From assembly GCA_963693315.1 (NCBI GenBank), contig CAVNZG010001062.1, positions 1 through 64,000 of the forward strand: a DNA stretch of 64,000 bases, read 5' to 3'. The notes below the pieces were generated by a model. The model saw only the letters and a program-made list of their open reading frames with translations. It was not told the DNA's origin and ran no database searches. The stretch is from Diogma glabrata. Lineage: Eukaryota; Arthropoda; Insecta; Diptera; Cylindrotomidae. Positions 1 to 11,871 of the stretch are shown here, piece by piece. Made by a program: the position numbers and the translations under genes. How positions within the stretch are numbered: position 1 is the stretch's first letter; every line of letters starts with the position of its first letter.

Positions 1-139
1 TTTTATCTCTGTTTAGAAATGTATTACAGATCATATATTAACATAATTTTGTGAAAAGATGATACACTCAGCAAACTACTCAAAACTTCTCCATTTAGCG
101 TTTCGAGAAAATATTACAAAATCACAAATTCATATTTCT

Positions 140-610
140 TTCAAAATTCCAAAAATAATGTAAAAATTAAATAGAATCAAACATCAAACTTTTTTCAAAA
201 TTCTAAAAATAATCCAAAAATTATTACAAAACCAAAGATTAAAACTTTTTTCAAAATTCTAAAACTATAGCCAAAATTATAACATAATCAAAAATTTAAA
301 CTATTTTCAAAATTCCAAAACTTAGAATAAAATCAAATATTTAAACTGGTTCCAAATTCTAATAATATTCCAAAAATTCTTAAAATTCAAACTTTTTCCA
401 AAATTGTATAAATATTGCAAAAATAATAACAATATCAAAAATTGAATCTTTTTTTCATAATTCCAAACATATTCCAAAAATCAAAATAAAATCAAAAATT
501 AAAACTATTTCCAAAATTCTAAAAATATTCCAAAAATTTTACAAAATCAAAAATACAAACTTTTTTCAAAATTCCAAAAATATTTCAAAAACCATAACAA
601 ATTTAAAAAT
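140..610. repeat. Degenerate AT-rich tandem repeat
   Basis: A loose unit of roughly 60 bp recurs: a block like TTTTTTCAAAATTCTAAAA, then AATATTCCAAAAATT, then an ACAAAATCAAA block. At least seven units can be followed by eye, all diverged. No protein is encoded. The period is estimated visually. Confidence 0.6.
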
Positions 611-2160
611 ATCCATGTAACATTTACGTCAAAGAAAAGAAAAAAAATAACGATTTAAAGACGTTTTTATGAAAAAAATGTAAATTTGTCGGTTTTTTTT
701 CGGGCAGTTTTTGCAATAATAATGAAATATCTCTAGAAGGCAGAAATATGCAGATGAATTTAAGTGCCTCGCTTAGTACATACATCACTAGTAAATATCC
801 AAAAAATTTGGTCGCCAAGCCAGAGTAAGCTCTTCAAGTGCTTGATGTTTGAAAATTAGTCGAGCAATCATATTAAAGGAAATAAGTAGCATGCTTTAAA
901 TTTAACATATATACTTATATACATACAAACTATATACATGAATTTGTGACTTTAAAAGGTTCTAGTAATGTGCATAAACATTTTTAAAGAGTAATATAAA
1001 GTCTCATATATGGATGTGTGCTTAAGGTACTGCTGACATAAACTTTCAATAAAAATAATTAAAAATATATGCAATAAATAACAATTATTTTTTCTTTTAA
1101 TTTATGTTCATAATAGTGATGTATTTAATTTTTTTTTTGGTAAAACTGTTTTTTGACATCCTTAATATGTTAGAAAACAAAAGTAATGGTCAGTTATGAG
1201 AAAACAAAAAAAAATTTTTTTTCACTTATGCGCGTGTTTTAATGCGTTTTGAACCATTGTGCGCCGTTTCAAATATATGTAACAATAACGATAATTGCAT
1301 TTACAATTAAATTTTCATATTAACGATTAGCATGAATGATGTAAACATCATTCACTAAAAGAAGGGAGGTGTAGTGAGTCTTCATGAGCTCACTATATTT
1401 TATTATTAAAGAAAAGTACAAGATATATTTCTTTAATAATGAAACGCAACGGTAAGCAAAATATGCTTGGCGTGTGCAAGCGAGCACCGGAAAGCAAATA
1501 ATATATTTGGCATGTGCGGCGCACAAATATAATTGCTTAGCTCGTAAATCCATTTCAAATAAAAATATGCATTATTAAATATAGACAGTATTTTTTAAGA
1601 CGAACAAGTGATTGTTAATAAATATAATTGATTAATTAAAATAAACGCTAATAAACTCAATCAAAGTGTTTTAATTAATTGTTAATAAAAGATCTCATCA
1701 CCCTTAAGAGCATATGTAGATGTAGATATTGATCGAGATGTATATGATGAAATTATTCGATAATATTGTTTTATTTTTGTTAACTTTGCAGCCATATTTA
1801 AACTTTTTTTGTATCAATTTTTTTTTTCAAATGCCCATATCTTTTTTGTTAAGTATTTCCGCACTTTTTTTTAAATCAATAATTACTTCTTTATACTTAA
1901 ATAAATAATTAAAAATAAAAAAAAAATTTTTATGAATAGCTCCTTAATCTAGGATATGGCCTAATTTTGTATGAGGATTTTCAAGTTTTGGAAATGGAAG
2001 AAAATGTACCAACTGACTTTTCCGACAAAAAATTTTATTGAATTTAGTGTATTTAGAACCTAAATTTTCGTTTTATTAAAAAAATTAAAAAATATTTGAT
2101 TTTTTAAAGGGCCGTAAACTAGAAATTTAAATTTAATTCAATAAGTGAATTTTTTTGAGA
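611..2160. other. AT-rich DNA with no recognised gene
   Basis: I see no coding signal, tRNA or complete element here. Short reading frames near 624-818 and 1320-1553 have no recognisable motif and look like chance. Confidence 0.5.
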
Positions 2161-3224
2161 GTCCAGTCATTTTAACGATCAACCTCGGAATGAGAGATAA
2201 TAAGCTGATTTTTCGTATAAACCTTCATTTTGGCGTTCTAAAAGTTGCCTCAAAAGTCTCATAAGATCTCGTGTCTGTGTCGTCAGGTCAAAGGTAACAA
2301 AAAACAGTTTTTTACGATTATCTCGGTTTCCATTGCTCCAATGACGTTAACATCTATGATAGAAAATGTAAGAGCGTAAAATTTGCAACAAATTTTATTA
2401 GAAACATTTTTTCATGCGCTCAATCGTTTTTTGCGATAGAGGGCGGTGAAGTAGTTTTCTTTTTTTCTTGACTCTGCTGCTGCATCAGCTGTTTGGCTAC
2501 AAAATAAACACAGTTTTTTTAAAACAAAACACTTCATTCCTATTTTTACGAGATACACTGGGTGATGATAAAGGTTGATCTCTTTCTAAGCGTCGCTCCG
2601 ATGCCGCTATGGAATTTTTATTGATGTTCATTTTTCGACACACAACATGCACATTCGCAGAAGTTAAAATATTTAAGAAGTCTATGTCACCATCATTTCA
2701 ATCGATACTTTCAGTTTTTTAAGTTTTCAAGCCACGCATCACTTTATCAAAATCACTTCCGAAATCAGTGGTTTCTCACAGATAGTGGTTTCTCACGTCC
2801 GTCGTTGCCGAAATCGGAAACGAGAATAAACGACAATTATTAAAATTTCAAGGTAATATTTACAGATATCCACGGTAGACCTTGCATTCCAGGACGTACG
2901 ACTGAGCGCGGTTTGCTCACCGCCTTCTATCGCAAAAACGGTTGAGCGCAAGAAAAATGTTTCTAATAAAATTGGTTACAATTTTATACTCTACAATTTC
3001 TGTAATACAAATACGTTAACATAATTGGAGCAATAGAAACCGAGGTAATCGAGAAAAACTGTTTTTTGTTACCTTTGACCTTGAATAACTGACGACGCAG
3101 ACACGAGATTTTATGAGACTTTTGAGACAACTTTTAGAACGCCAAAATGAAGGTATATACGAAAAATCAGCTTATTATCTCTCATTCCGAGGTTGACCCA
3201 TTTTTTATGCTAAAATGACTGGAC
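2161..3224. mobile_element. Foldback element with ~300-bp inverted arms
   Basis: The ends are GTCCAGTCATTTTAAC at 2161 and TAAAATGACTGGAC ending at 3224. The arms (about 2161-2450 and 2905-3224) are inverted copies of each other through the CCTCGG, CAAAGGTAACAAAAAACAG and GCGATAGA blocks. The same arm sequence bounds the larger element at 11281-19358, so this is probably a non-autonomous deletion derivative of that family. The middle (about 2450-2900) is unrelated AT-rich sequence without an ORF. I found no convincing target duplication. Confidence 0.8.
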
Positions 3225-3386
3225 CATAACGGCATTATTATTATTTATACAATACAATTAAAATTAATTGATTAAATATTTTAAAATAACTGTTGATGTT
3301 TTAATTCATAACCCTAGACTTAGGGACAGCTCCTTCCAAATGGGTTGGAAAACACAGAAAAGACGCAACTAAATCATATAAAAAAA

Positions 3387-4457
3387 TCCCAGCGGCAGGT
3401 ATATCCGCTAGAAATAGGTAGATTTCGGGGTCAGACGGTTTTGTGTCCAAATAAAATTAGATAAGTCAGATTAGTTTAAATAAAAAATATAAGTAGAAAC
3501 AGAATAATTCAAAAAAATTATCGAACCAAATTAAATACATTATCCGAACTAACTCCATCAATACAATTTCGGAACAGTTTTATTTAAGTTGGTTTAAACT
3601 ACTTTTAATAACATATTAAATCCACCAAAGATCAAATGAACTACGTCACAACTACAATTATACCATCACACATAATTTATAATCAAACATTATCAAACAA
3701 TTTTATTTCAAAATCATCTTTTGTTGTTGTGTTTTTTTGTTCTTATTTAATCTTTTTCGAAACGGTTACTTAGTAAAAAAAATAAAAACAAAAGAGATTT
3801 TGATAATTTTTCTATGGTATTAAATGGGTTGATATTTTTCTTGTAAGGGTTGCATTATAATGCTTATAAAAATGGAACCTTTTGGGTTAGAAAGCTGAAA
3901 TTTTTGAGGCTATAGTTGAAAAGTATGTTTAAAAGCTAAGATGAATTTAAATAACATAAACTGAAACATGATGAAAGCATTGCCTTTTGCGTTTGTTTTA
4001 ATTTCAACAGCCATAGGGTCTCAACCGTTAGACTTAAACTATTATTTTTGAAAATTTTGGAAAGATTTATATTTTAAGTACGTGAAAAAAAGTTTTCAAC
4101 TATGAGCTTGGCCATTTCAGCTAGATCAAGGGCAGCAAAGTTTAGTAAATTTTTAAAACAGCTGATTTTTGAGGAACCTGAAACGCCAAAGTAGTCATCT
4201 GGATAAAAATGATAAAAAAAGGTTCAAATATTCAATATTTTTAAATTTTATTAAAATATTATTATTCAAACGGAAGTTATAGCGCCCTAGATTATTCGAC
4301 TTTTTAGGCTCTAGCCGCTTAACCGGTACCCGGATATGGCCAGTTCACGAACTTGTCCAAGACATTATTTGCCGAAACATACACAGAAAATTATTTTAGT
4401 GTAGGTCGAAAAATGCGACCGTGAGAGTGCCGCTAAATTCCGTTATACCTCATATCG

Positions 4458-4511
<54 letters not shown>

Positions 4512-4630
4512 TTTTTTTTTTTGTTTTTCCATCTCCGCTTATCACAAATTGTCGTTTGGCATCAAAATTTTTCCGAAATTCCGAGATGAAGCCCATTGCA
4601 ATAGGTAGATTTTTATATGAAATCTACCTA
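3387..4630 (-). mobile_element. Helentron-like non-autonomous element (HINE), single-monomer copy
   Basis: This copy is nearly identical to the elements at 33977-36200 and 43836-46034. Read on the minus strand it begins AGGTAGATTTC within a hairpin (4602-4630), contains a TA microsatellite, has an inverted subterminal AAATCTACCT near the other end, and finishes with a stem-loop (AGCGG...CCGCT, about 3391-3410) followed by GGGA. It is flanked by A runs (T runs on the minus strand). Subterminal inverted repeats, a 3' stem-loop, a microsatellite core and insertion between T and T are the hallmarks of Helentron-associated elements such as DINE-1. The assignment is by structure only; there is no ORF. 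Confidence 0.7.
4460..4506. repeat. TA dinucleotide array inside the HINE
   Basis: About 23 TA repeats followed by a T run. It is the shortest of the arrays found at the same position in the five HINE monomers of this window. Confidence 0.95.
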
Positions 4631-5338
4631 AAAGACGAGTTCCATCTAACACCTTAAACTTTAACCCTTCCGTTGGAACTACTCGAGTAGATCGAACTAC
4701 TAGAACTACTCGCTTTTTTAATGCTACGGCATTCTAAATATCCGAACTAGATGGGAAGTGTTGTGGCGAACCAACACACAGGCAGTTGGCAGTGATGAAA
4801 ACATCATTAAAAATAAATCAACACCATTTAAATCTCTTTCTCTTTAAACATTCGAAGCTTGTACATAACCTAATAATAATTTTGTTGGTGATATAAATGG
4901 AATATGCGACGTGACTGTAAAAAAATAGTAAAACATTTTCTATCAAGCATTAAAACCATAACAATTATAATAAATTATAACACAACGGAAGAGTTTCTGC
5001 TATCATGTTTAGAGTGACCATTCGTACTGATTTTATCAGTACAGTACTGATTTTCTAGCTTCTGTACTGATAGACATATGCGGTACTGATTTTTACTGAT
5101 TTCTAAAATTATGTACTGAAAGTACTGATTTTTAAGAAAATTGTTATTTTAATTTAATTTAAATATAGAAATAAAACTATACGAGTCATCGTTTGGTATG
5201 AACTTGTAATAAAAATGACTTGAAAAAAAATACTTTTATTTTTAAATTGTGACAGTTACAGACGAAAAATATATATCAAAATTCTAACCCTGTGTTTTCC
5301 CAAGCAATCGTGGCGGAAGTTGTGTTTTACAAACTACT

Positions 5339-8300
5339 TTTTTTTTTTTTTTTTTTTATTCTATGTTAGGCATGTTTAGTGTTAACCAATATAGATCAAC
5401 GTCTCTGAATATCCGAAGATACCATGCTAACTAAGGAACTAGGGCTTGAAAGTATTATTCAATTTTCTTTGAGGAATTTATTAATGTTGATCTTAAAGTT
5501 TTGAGGATTAAAATTATCAGGAAAGACCCACGCCGGTAAGGCATTCCAGAGATGAGAAACTCTGTTAAAAAAATCGCGTTGAAAAGCTACAGTTCTACAC
5601 CTAGTCACTCGAACCGTAAAAGGATGGGCTGATGTTGATGCTCTAGTGAAACGCGCAAAGTTTGCTGGTTCAGGCAAAATCGATTTGATCTCCGCAGACG
5701 TCCGTTCGTCCATAATATACTTGTAGAATACCGTCAAATCAGCGACGTCTCTTCTATGTTGCAAGGAATCAAGCACGTTAGTAAGAGTCGAGTTGCCGAT
5801 CAATTTAACAGCTCTCCGCTGTACAGAATCAAGACATTTCAAACTACTTATGTAAGCTCCTCCCCATATGTGAGAACAATACTCCATGCAGGGACGAATA
5901 AATGATTTATATATTAAAAGAAGCTGCTCGCTATTAAAAACCTTACGACAACGACCCAAAAATCCTAATTTTTGAACAGCGTTCTTTGCTAGGCTAAAAA
6001 TATGAGAATTCCATTTCATACTATTTTCAATCTCAACTCCTAGAAGTTTAATAGATTCTTTCTCTTCAAGATTATTTGAATCAAACTTTAATAAAAATGG
6101 ATTAGGTGTTGATAACCTAGAAAAATGGCAAACTTGAGTTTTACTTGTGTTGAATTCAACACTGTTAGCAACTCCCCAATCTAAGATGGTTTTTAAATCA
6201 ATATTTAATGAGTCTATCAAGTTTGATCTAGCGATATTAAGATTTGATGGTGCATACAAATTTGGCATTTCATGTGACGCATGAAGTGTGCTATCATCAG
6301 CAAAACTATGGATGGGATTAACTGTTGAACCTAGCAAGTCATTAATATAGAGAAGAAAAAGAGTAGGTGATAAAGCGGAACCTTGAGGAACACCAGCGTT
6401 AGTTGAAAAGATATTCGATGAAACACCATCAACATTGACCTGAAATTTGCGCTCGGAAATAAAGCTTTGTAACCAAGAAATAAGTTGCTCATCTAAGCCG
6501 TAGCATCTCAATTTGCAAATAAGATTGTTGTGCCATACTTTGTCAAACGCTTTGGCAATATCAAGTGCGACGCCAAAGGTCTCACCATGGTTTTCAAACG
6601 ACTTGTTCCAGATATGCGTGACAAAAGAGAGTAAATCTCCCGTCGCTCTTCCTTTACGGAATCCGTATTGTCTTTCATTAAGTAATTTTGACGACTCTAA
6701 GAAGCTCATAATATTAAAATTAACATATTTCTCAAATACTTTAGAAACAACCGACAAAATTGATATAGGTCTGTAGTTTCTTGGATCCGTTTTAGCGCCC
6801 TTCTTTGGAACTGGTTGTACACTAGCCATTTTCCATATATCAGGAAAAATCCCTTTCTTATATGACAAATAGAAAATTTTAGTTAGGATTGGTGCTAACT
6901 CTTTAGCAAAAGTTTTAAGGATAATTGGAGGAATTCTATCAGGTCCAGATGCCTTATTAGTATTGATTTGTAAGAGCATTTTCCGAATGACATTTTTACG
7001 AAAAATAATCCGCCCCATTTTGTTAGAAACTCTAGGAATTGGTATAGGTAGAAAATTGGGTTCTACTAATGTAGAATTTAACGAAAAACAGTTACCTAAT
7101 AAATTAGCCTTTTCTTTGGGGTCAATAATAGGTATATCTCTATCAATAAGAGGAGGTATAGAAGACTTACAAAAATTTCCTTGAACAGCCTTGGCGGTTT
7201 TATAAAAATTTCGTGAACCAGTAGGGTGCTCAGCAAATTTATTAGCTTTTTTCCTAATAAATAGATGTTTCTCTGCATCTATTAATTTTCTACATAAATT
7301 TCTTTCTATTCGGTATAATCTAAGGTTTTCATCAGACTTGTTTTGAATAAACTTTTGAAAAGCCTTTTTTTTAATTTTTATTGCTTTTTTGCATTTACTT
7401 GAAAACCATCGATCAACCTTCGGAACAATCAAACTATTTGGAACAAACCTACTCATACCCATTAGTATTATTTTTGAAAAATTAGAAGCAACAATGTTTG
7501 GATCTTGGCTGGAAAGACAATTGCGTTTCCAGGGAAACCATTTAAAGAAATCTCTAAGTCCCTGCCAATTTGCAGCTTTATAATCCCAAACAAGACGAGG
7601 ATTAGCTTTAAACTGTTTAGGTACTTGTATATTTAAATGTGTGGAGATCAAATTATGATCTGATCCACCCAAAGGCTCTGATACTTTAAATTGAACCAAC
7701 GTAGGGTCATTTATCAAAAACAAATCGAGCAAGTTACTTTTTTGGCCAAGAATGTCAGGAACTCTGGTAGGCTGATCTATTATCTGAGTGAAATTATGAT
7801 AAAGAGCAAAAAGTTCAGCTTCTTTACCTAATTCATCAGTTTTAGAGCTGTGTGTAAGCCATTCTTTATTATGAACATTGAAATCACCAAGAACTATAAT
7901 TTTAGCGTTAGGATATACAGTCAACCTATCTATCTTTTCAGATAGGTCATGAAATAAATTTATGTTCTCCGGTGAGTTGGGCGAGCGATACAATCCAAAG
8001 ACAAAAAGAGTTTGATTAGAGCAGGTAATCTTAAGGGAAACCATATTGTGAAATTTTGAATTTAATTCAAAATTATTTATTCTCACATATGGTACAGAAT
8101 TTCTAATAAACGCACAAACACCATGCTTAAAGTAGAAAGAAGATTCAAGCTCATAGTTAGGACAAACATATTTAGTTTTGTCCAACGATACAGCTCTCGC
8201 GCTGATAATCGTTTCCGTTAAAAAAAGAATATCAGGCTTAAGATTCTCAAGATAAAGGTGAACTGCATTAAGATTGACGTTCAACCCTCTTATATTAGCA

Positions 8301-8800
8301 AAATTGATAGACAATTTCGACATTTTAAATTATAGTTAAATTTAAAAATAAATCTGAAAACAATCCTCAAAAAAATTCCAACTAAAACCAAACAAAAGAT
8401 CAAAAATGATATCTAAATTGACAATTCTACCAGCTGGACAACTTGAAACTATGTCTAAGTTTAACTGTCGAAATTGCCAATTCAAACAATGGATAATAAA
8501 TTAATGGTTCGACATAAGAGATTGAAGCAAACAGATTAAACCAAACCAAAAACAACGATTAAGGATTAAAAGGAGACCGTGAAAGTTCTTATCTCTTAAA
8601 AGTAGTATAGTAAGTATAACTGTGAAATTGCAATTGAAGTTTGGGTTAATTTTGTCTTACACTTAACAAATTAAATTTAAAATGAAATACAATGTAAAAT
8701 AATTGTACCTACAGCACAGTCGTTTCTGTTAATTTAGTATTAACAAAATATTAAAAAAAAATTACTAAATAAATTGTAAAACTTATCTTAATTTCCTCCT
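5339..8800 (-). mobile_element. jockey/CR1-group LINE, minus strand
   Basis: The poly(T) run at about 5339-5358 is the poly(A) tail on the minus strand, just past the end of the RT ORF. The 5' boundary is uncertain; 8324-8800 upstream of the ORF is AT-rich and has no ORF1-like reading frame. The element lies inside the hAT-like element and so inserted after it. Confidence 0.8.
5459..8323 (-). CDS. LINE ORF2: endonuclease and reverse transcriptase (954 aa, intact)
   Basis: This polyprotein nicks target DNA and reverse-transcribes the LINE RNA. The N-terminal apurinic-like endonuclease spans about residues 1-230: NIRGL near the start, catalytic Glu in LTET at residue 37, GDFN near 145 and SDHN near 224. 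The reverse transcriptase spans about 455-700: ASGPD near 459, RPISILS, YGFRKG, ALDIAKAFD near 592, GVPQGSALSP and the catalytic FADD near 674. The C-terminal region has the YKSFIRPCMEY and LWNALPAWVFP motifs usual for jockey/CR1-type elements. The start Met lies just before the conserved strand that opens the endonuclease fold. There are no internal stops, so the copy is young or selected. A matching ORF1 is absent. Confidence 0.95.
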   Translation of the reverse strand: MSKLSINFANIRGLNVNLNAVHLYLENLKPDILFLTETIISARAVSLDKTKYVCPNYELESSFYFKHGVCAFIRNSVPYVRINNFELNSKFHNMVSLKITCSNQTLFVFGLYRSPNSPENINLFHDLSEKIDRLTVYPNAKIIVLGDFNVHNKEWLTHSSKTDELGKEAELFALYHNFTQIIDQPTRVPDILGQKSNLLDLFLINDPTLVQFKVSEPLGGSDHNLISTHLNIQVPKQFKANPRLVWDYKAANWQGLRDFFKWFPWKRNCLSSQDPNIVASNFSKIILMGMSRFVPNSLIVPKVDRWFSSKCKKAIKIKKKAFQKFIQNKSDENLRLYRIERNLCRKLIDAEKHLFIRKKANKFAEHPTGSRNFYKTAKAVQGNFCKSSIPPLIDRDIPIIDPKEKANLLGNCFSLNSTLVEPNFLPIPIPRVSNKMGRIIFRKNVIRKMLLQINTNKASGPDRIPPIILKTFAKELAPILTKIFYLSYKKGIFPDIWKMASVQPVPKKGAKTDPRNYRPISILSVVSKVFEKYVNFNIMSFLESSKLLNERQYGFRKGRATGDLLSFVTHIWNKSFENHGETFGVALDIAKAFDKVWHNNLICKLRCYGLDEQLISWLQSFISERKFQVNVDGVSSNIFSTNAGVPQGSALSPTLFLLYINDLLGSTVNPIHSFADDSTLHASHEMPNLYAPSNLNIARSNLIDSLNIDLKTILDWGVANSVEFNTSKTQVCHFSRLSTPNPFLLKFDSNNLEEKESIKLLGVEIENSMKWNSHIFSLAKNAVQKLGFLGRCRKVFNSEQLLLIYKSFIRPCMEYCSHIWGGAYISSLKCLDSVQRRAVKLIGNSTLTNVLDSLQHRRDVADLTVFYKYIMDERTSAEIKSILPEPANFARFTRASTSAHPFTVRVTRCRTVAFQRDFFNRVSHLWNALPAWVFPDNFNPQNFKININKFLKEN

Positions 8801-9120
8801 GAACCACCGGTAAGGTAAAAATTTTAGATATATTATCGTTTTTCCTAAATTTTCTTCAAATTTTGTTCTTAAGTTAATTATTTCTAATTTTGTAATTTTC
8901 TTACCTAAAAATAAAAAAGATAAATAGTGTTAATTAGTAAAAATTAAAATTTATTGATATTAAAGTAATAAATATAAAAGAAATAAATATAAAAGAAATT
9001 TAATTATTATTTTTTTGCCAAATTTCTTATATTCGAAAATAATACACAGCCGTTTCGTTTGACAGCTGGCCTACTGTATTCAGGTGTTGGTTTCAACTTA
9101 ACAGAATTTCCTTAAATCTA

Positions 9121-9351
9121 CACACAAAAAAGTTTTATGGTTAAATTGATCATATTTTAGAGAACCATAAAATGTGGTCAATTATAATCATGTATGGTTC
9201 TGTATCTGTAATAACAACCATAAAATTTGGTTATCTATCACCATAGTATGGTTCGTAGCAACCATAAAATATAGTTAACTTATCATTATAGTGTGGTTTT
9301 CTAAAAATATGGTTCTTTTTGATCAATTTAACCATAAAATTTTTTTGTGTG
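9121..9351. mobile_element. 231-bp MITE with TA target duplication and repeated ACCATA motifs
   Basis: Inverted ends CACACAAAAAAGTTTTATGG and the near-complement ending at 9351, flanked by TA (9119-9120, 9352-9353). The interior repeats ACCATA, often followed by AAAT, on both strands. It lies inside the hAT-like element. There is no ORF. Confidence 0.85.
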
Positions 9352-9839
9352 TACTAAAAAATGAAAACCAGGTTTTTCTACTTCGCTTTGGTATAAACGC
9401 TCAGAATAATATTGACAGATAGAATACGGCTACCGTATTTGAAATTTGAATATAAAATCTTATCAATCGAAAAGTATTTCAACAAAAAATTATAATACTC
9501 ATATTAATTTAAAATTAAAACTAAATTTTTTGTGATTTTGATGTTGTACATTTTTCACAATCACATGAAATTGTGTTTTACATTTTACGTTTTGACGGTT
9601 ACAATTTTTTTGAATATACTAATATACTATCAATCAAAAGCAAAATATCAAATAACTATCTGTCAAAGTAAAAAAGTATTATTCTATCCGTTTTCACTGT
9701 AATAGTTTACTAGCTAAGTAGTTGCTATTATTCTATTATACTACTATGGTGTAAACTTAGTGTAAGGATAGTACATATTTTAACTTTCAAAATTTTGTAC
9801 TGATTTCGTTTTAAAAAAAATGGTCACCCTAATCATGTT

Positions 9840-10660
9840 GTAATAATCCTTACGCATTAACTAAATTTTTTTAATATCTGAAACATTAATTTAATAATCG
9901 ATATTAAGAGTATCCACTAACCTGAATGACTGTGATAACAGTCATCAGTCTTCGATCAACAATGCTTATTTGCTATCACAAAAACTTATTTTAAATCAAG
10001 TAACAGGTTCAGGATTATTTATTTAGAAATATAAAACTAATCTAAAATAAAAACACACTTTTCTTAAAACACAAAATAACCTTACACTATTTAGCACTTA
10101 AGTAATTAATTTTTGTTTTTTATATATATTTGAATACAATAAATGGAGAACTATAGAAGTTGGAGAACTACACCGGTTCAGTTTTAAAAATAAATACTTT
10201 TTTCTTATCATTTAAAAACTCAGTTTCTTTAGATTATTTTATTTGCAAGAGTTAGCAACTTAATCACCCTATATTTAAATAGAATAGAAGATGCACTTGA
10301 TGAATTTTTCCTAGTGCAGATCAAATGATCAGAAAATGTGCAAACAGCTTGTATGGTATTTGTATTTGTAAATGGCGATCAAACATTTGAACATCGTTTG
10401 TTTAATCTTCAAGTTCTTTTGTTTCACAAATATTTTCTTTCGCGATTAACAAGTAATAAGTTAATGCACATTTTTCTTAAATTAAAAATTATCAAATTTA
10501 CCAATGCACGATTAAATTTAATTTTTTTATTATTTATTATTAAAACAACGTGCGTTAAAACTTTTGTAAATAAACATTTAAGAAATTTGACGTTTGCTGA
10601 ATTAATTTGGTGGATAATTTCATTCGGGTAATGGTGTCTAGGGTAACGTATGAAAACAAT
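9840..10660. other. AT-rich DNA, nothing recognised
   Basis: Flank of the hAT-like element. Overlapping reading frames at 10338-10672 on both strands are low-complexity and show no domain. Confidence 0.5.
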
Positions 10661-10950
10661 ACTATTTAGCATAGAACAGAACTTCCTATTCTAATTTCTA
10701 TCCCATTTATATTAACAGTTATAAAGTTAGACTGAAAAACTTTTACTTGTGTCTTCTTATTGTTTGATACAACTTTTTATAAATTTCGGCATAATTACGC
10801 TGAAACTTAAAAAAACTGAACTATTTTAAAATTATCCTCCCTAGACAGTGTACCCGGGTAGTGCTTGCCGCTTTTTAACGATTATGGTAACTCTTTTTTT
10901 ATGATTTATCTAATTTCTGCTATAAATAAAAACAATTCGCTGTAGTCTAG
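10661..10950. repeat. Dispersed repeat, related to 38715-39185 and 46960-47450
   Basis: Blocks such as TTTAGCATAGAACAGAACTT, GTGTACCCGGGTAG and ATGATTTATCTAATTTCTGC recur at 38715-39185 and again at 46960-47450 in different relative order. This looks like a diverged, rearranged non-coding transposon; I could not find its ends. Confidence 0.5.
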
Positions 10951-10960
10951 AACTGGTTGT

Positions 10961-11188
10961 AATGAAAATTTTTGATTAAAAGACTTCTTTTCTTATACAC
11001 TTTAATAATATTTCATTTTTCTAAATATATTTTCTGTCTCTAAGAGACCTTCTTCAGGGAATGAATTCTGATTTCTCAGAAATCAGAATTCATTCTCTGA
11101 AGCAGGTCTCTTAGAGACAGAAAATATATTTAGAAAAATAAAATATTATTAAAGTGTATAAGAAGTCTTTTAATCAAAAATTTTCATT
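10961..11188. repeat. Near-perfect 228-bp palindrome
   Basis: Left arm from AATGAAAATTTTTGATTAAA, right arm ending TTTAATCAAAAATTTTCATT, with a centre near 11074 and almost no loop. Only small mismatches or indels separate the ~113-bp arms. It is probably a foldback MITE. A short AACTGGTTGT block occurs on both sides (10951 and near 11230) and may be a leftover of insertion. Confidence 0.85.
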
Positions 11189-11871
11189 AGATTAACACTT
11201 TAGTAGTTCGTCAACAATTAAAAATTTAAAACTGGTTGTAGTCTAGGTTGTAACGAGAAGCATTGATAGAGCTTATAATATAGTCCAGTCATTTTAGCAT
11301 AAAAAAGGGGTCAACCTCGGTATGTGAGATAATAAGCTGAATTTTTGTATATACGTTCGTTTTAGCGTTCTATAAGTTGTCTCAAAACTCTCATAAAATC
11401 TCGTGTCTGCGTCGTAAGTTATTCAAGGTCAAAGGTACCAAAAAACAGTTTTTCGTGATTATCTCGGTTTCTATTGCTCCAATGATGCTTTAACATCGAT
11501 TATTAATATTGAGGAGAATAAAATTTGCAACAAATTTTATATGAACTATTTTATCAGGCGCTTAACCGTTTTTGAGATAGAGAGCGGTGATTGCGCAGCC
11601 AGCGTTCAGTCATACGCACTGTAATGAAAAGGTCAACGGTTGTGGTTTATTTATCGAATGTGGCTCAAGATTAATTGTAATTTAGCTGTCCGGTCTACCG
11701 TAATGGTAGGTCGATACCAATCTATTGATCCAATTATTTCAAATATATTTAAAGTTTAAGTGAAGTAATAGTTATTATATGTTTTTAATTTTATTAATAA
11801 TTGTCTGATTTTATCAACAACAATAAATACAGGACTGGTAAGATTCATGTAATTGTATTTTGCGATATGTA

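Larger units (their letters stand above)
5010..9831. mobile_element. hAT-like element with 8-bp target duplication, hosting a LINE
   Basis: The left end reads TAGAGTGACCATT at 5010 and the right end is AATGGTCACCCTA ending at 9831, a typical hAT-type terminal repeat. ATCATGTT flanks both ends exactly (5002-5009 and 9832-9839), the 8-bp duplication expected for hAT. The left subterminal region (5022-5135) contains at least seven TACTGA motifs, plausibly transposase-binding repeats. No hAT transposase is visible. Most of the interior is a later LINE insertion (about 5339-8800, minus) plus a MITE at 9121-9351. Confidence 0.85.

Noticed and set aside
1320..1553. A 77-aa minus-strand ORF
   Set aside because: No motif; likely chance.
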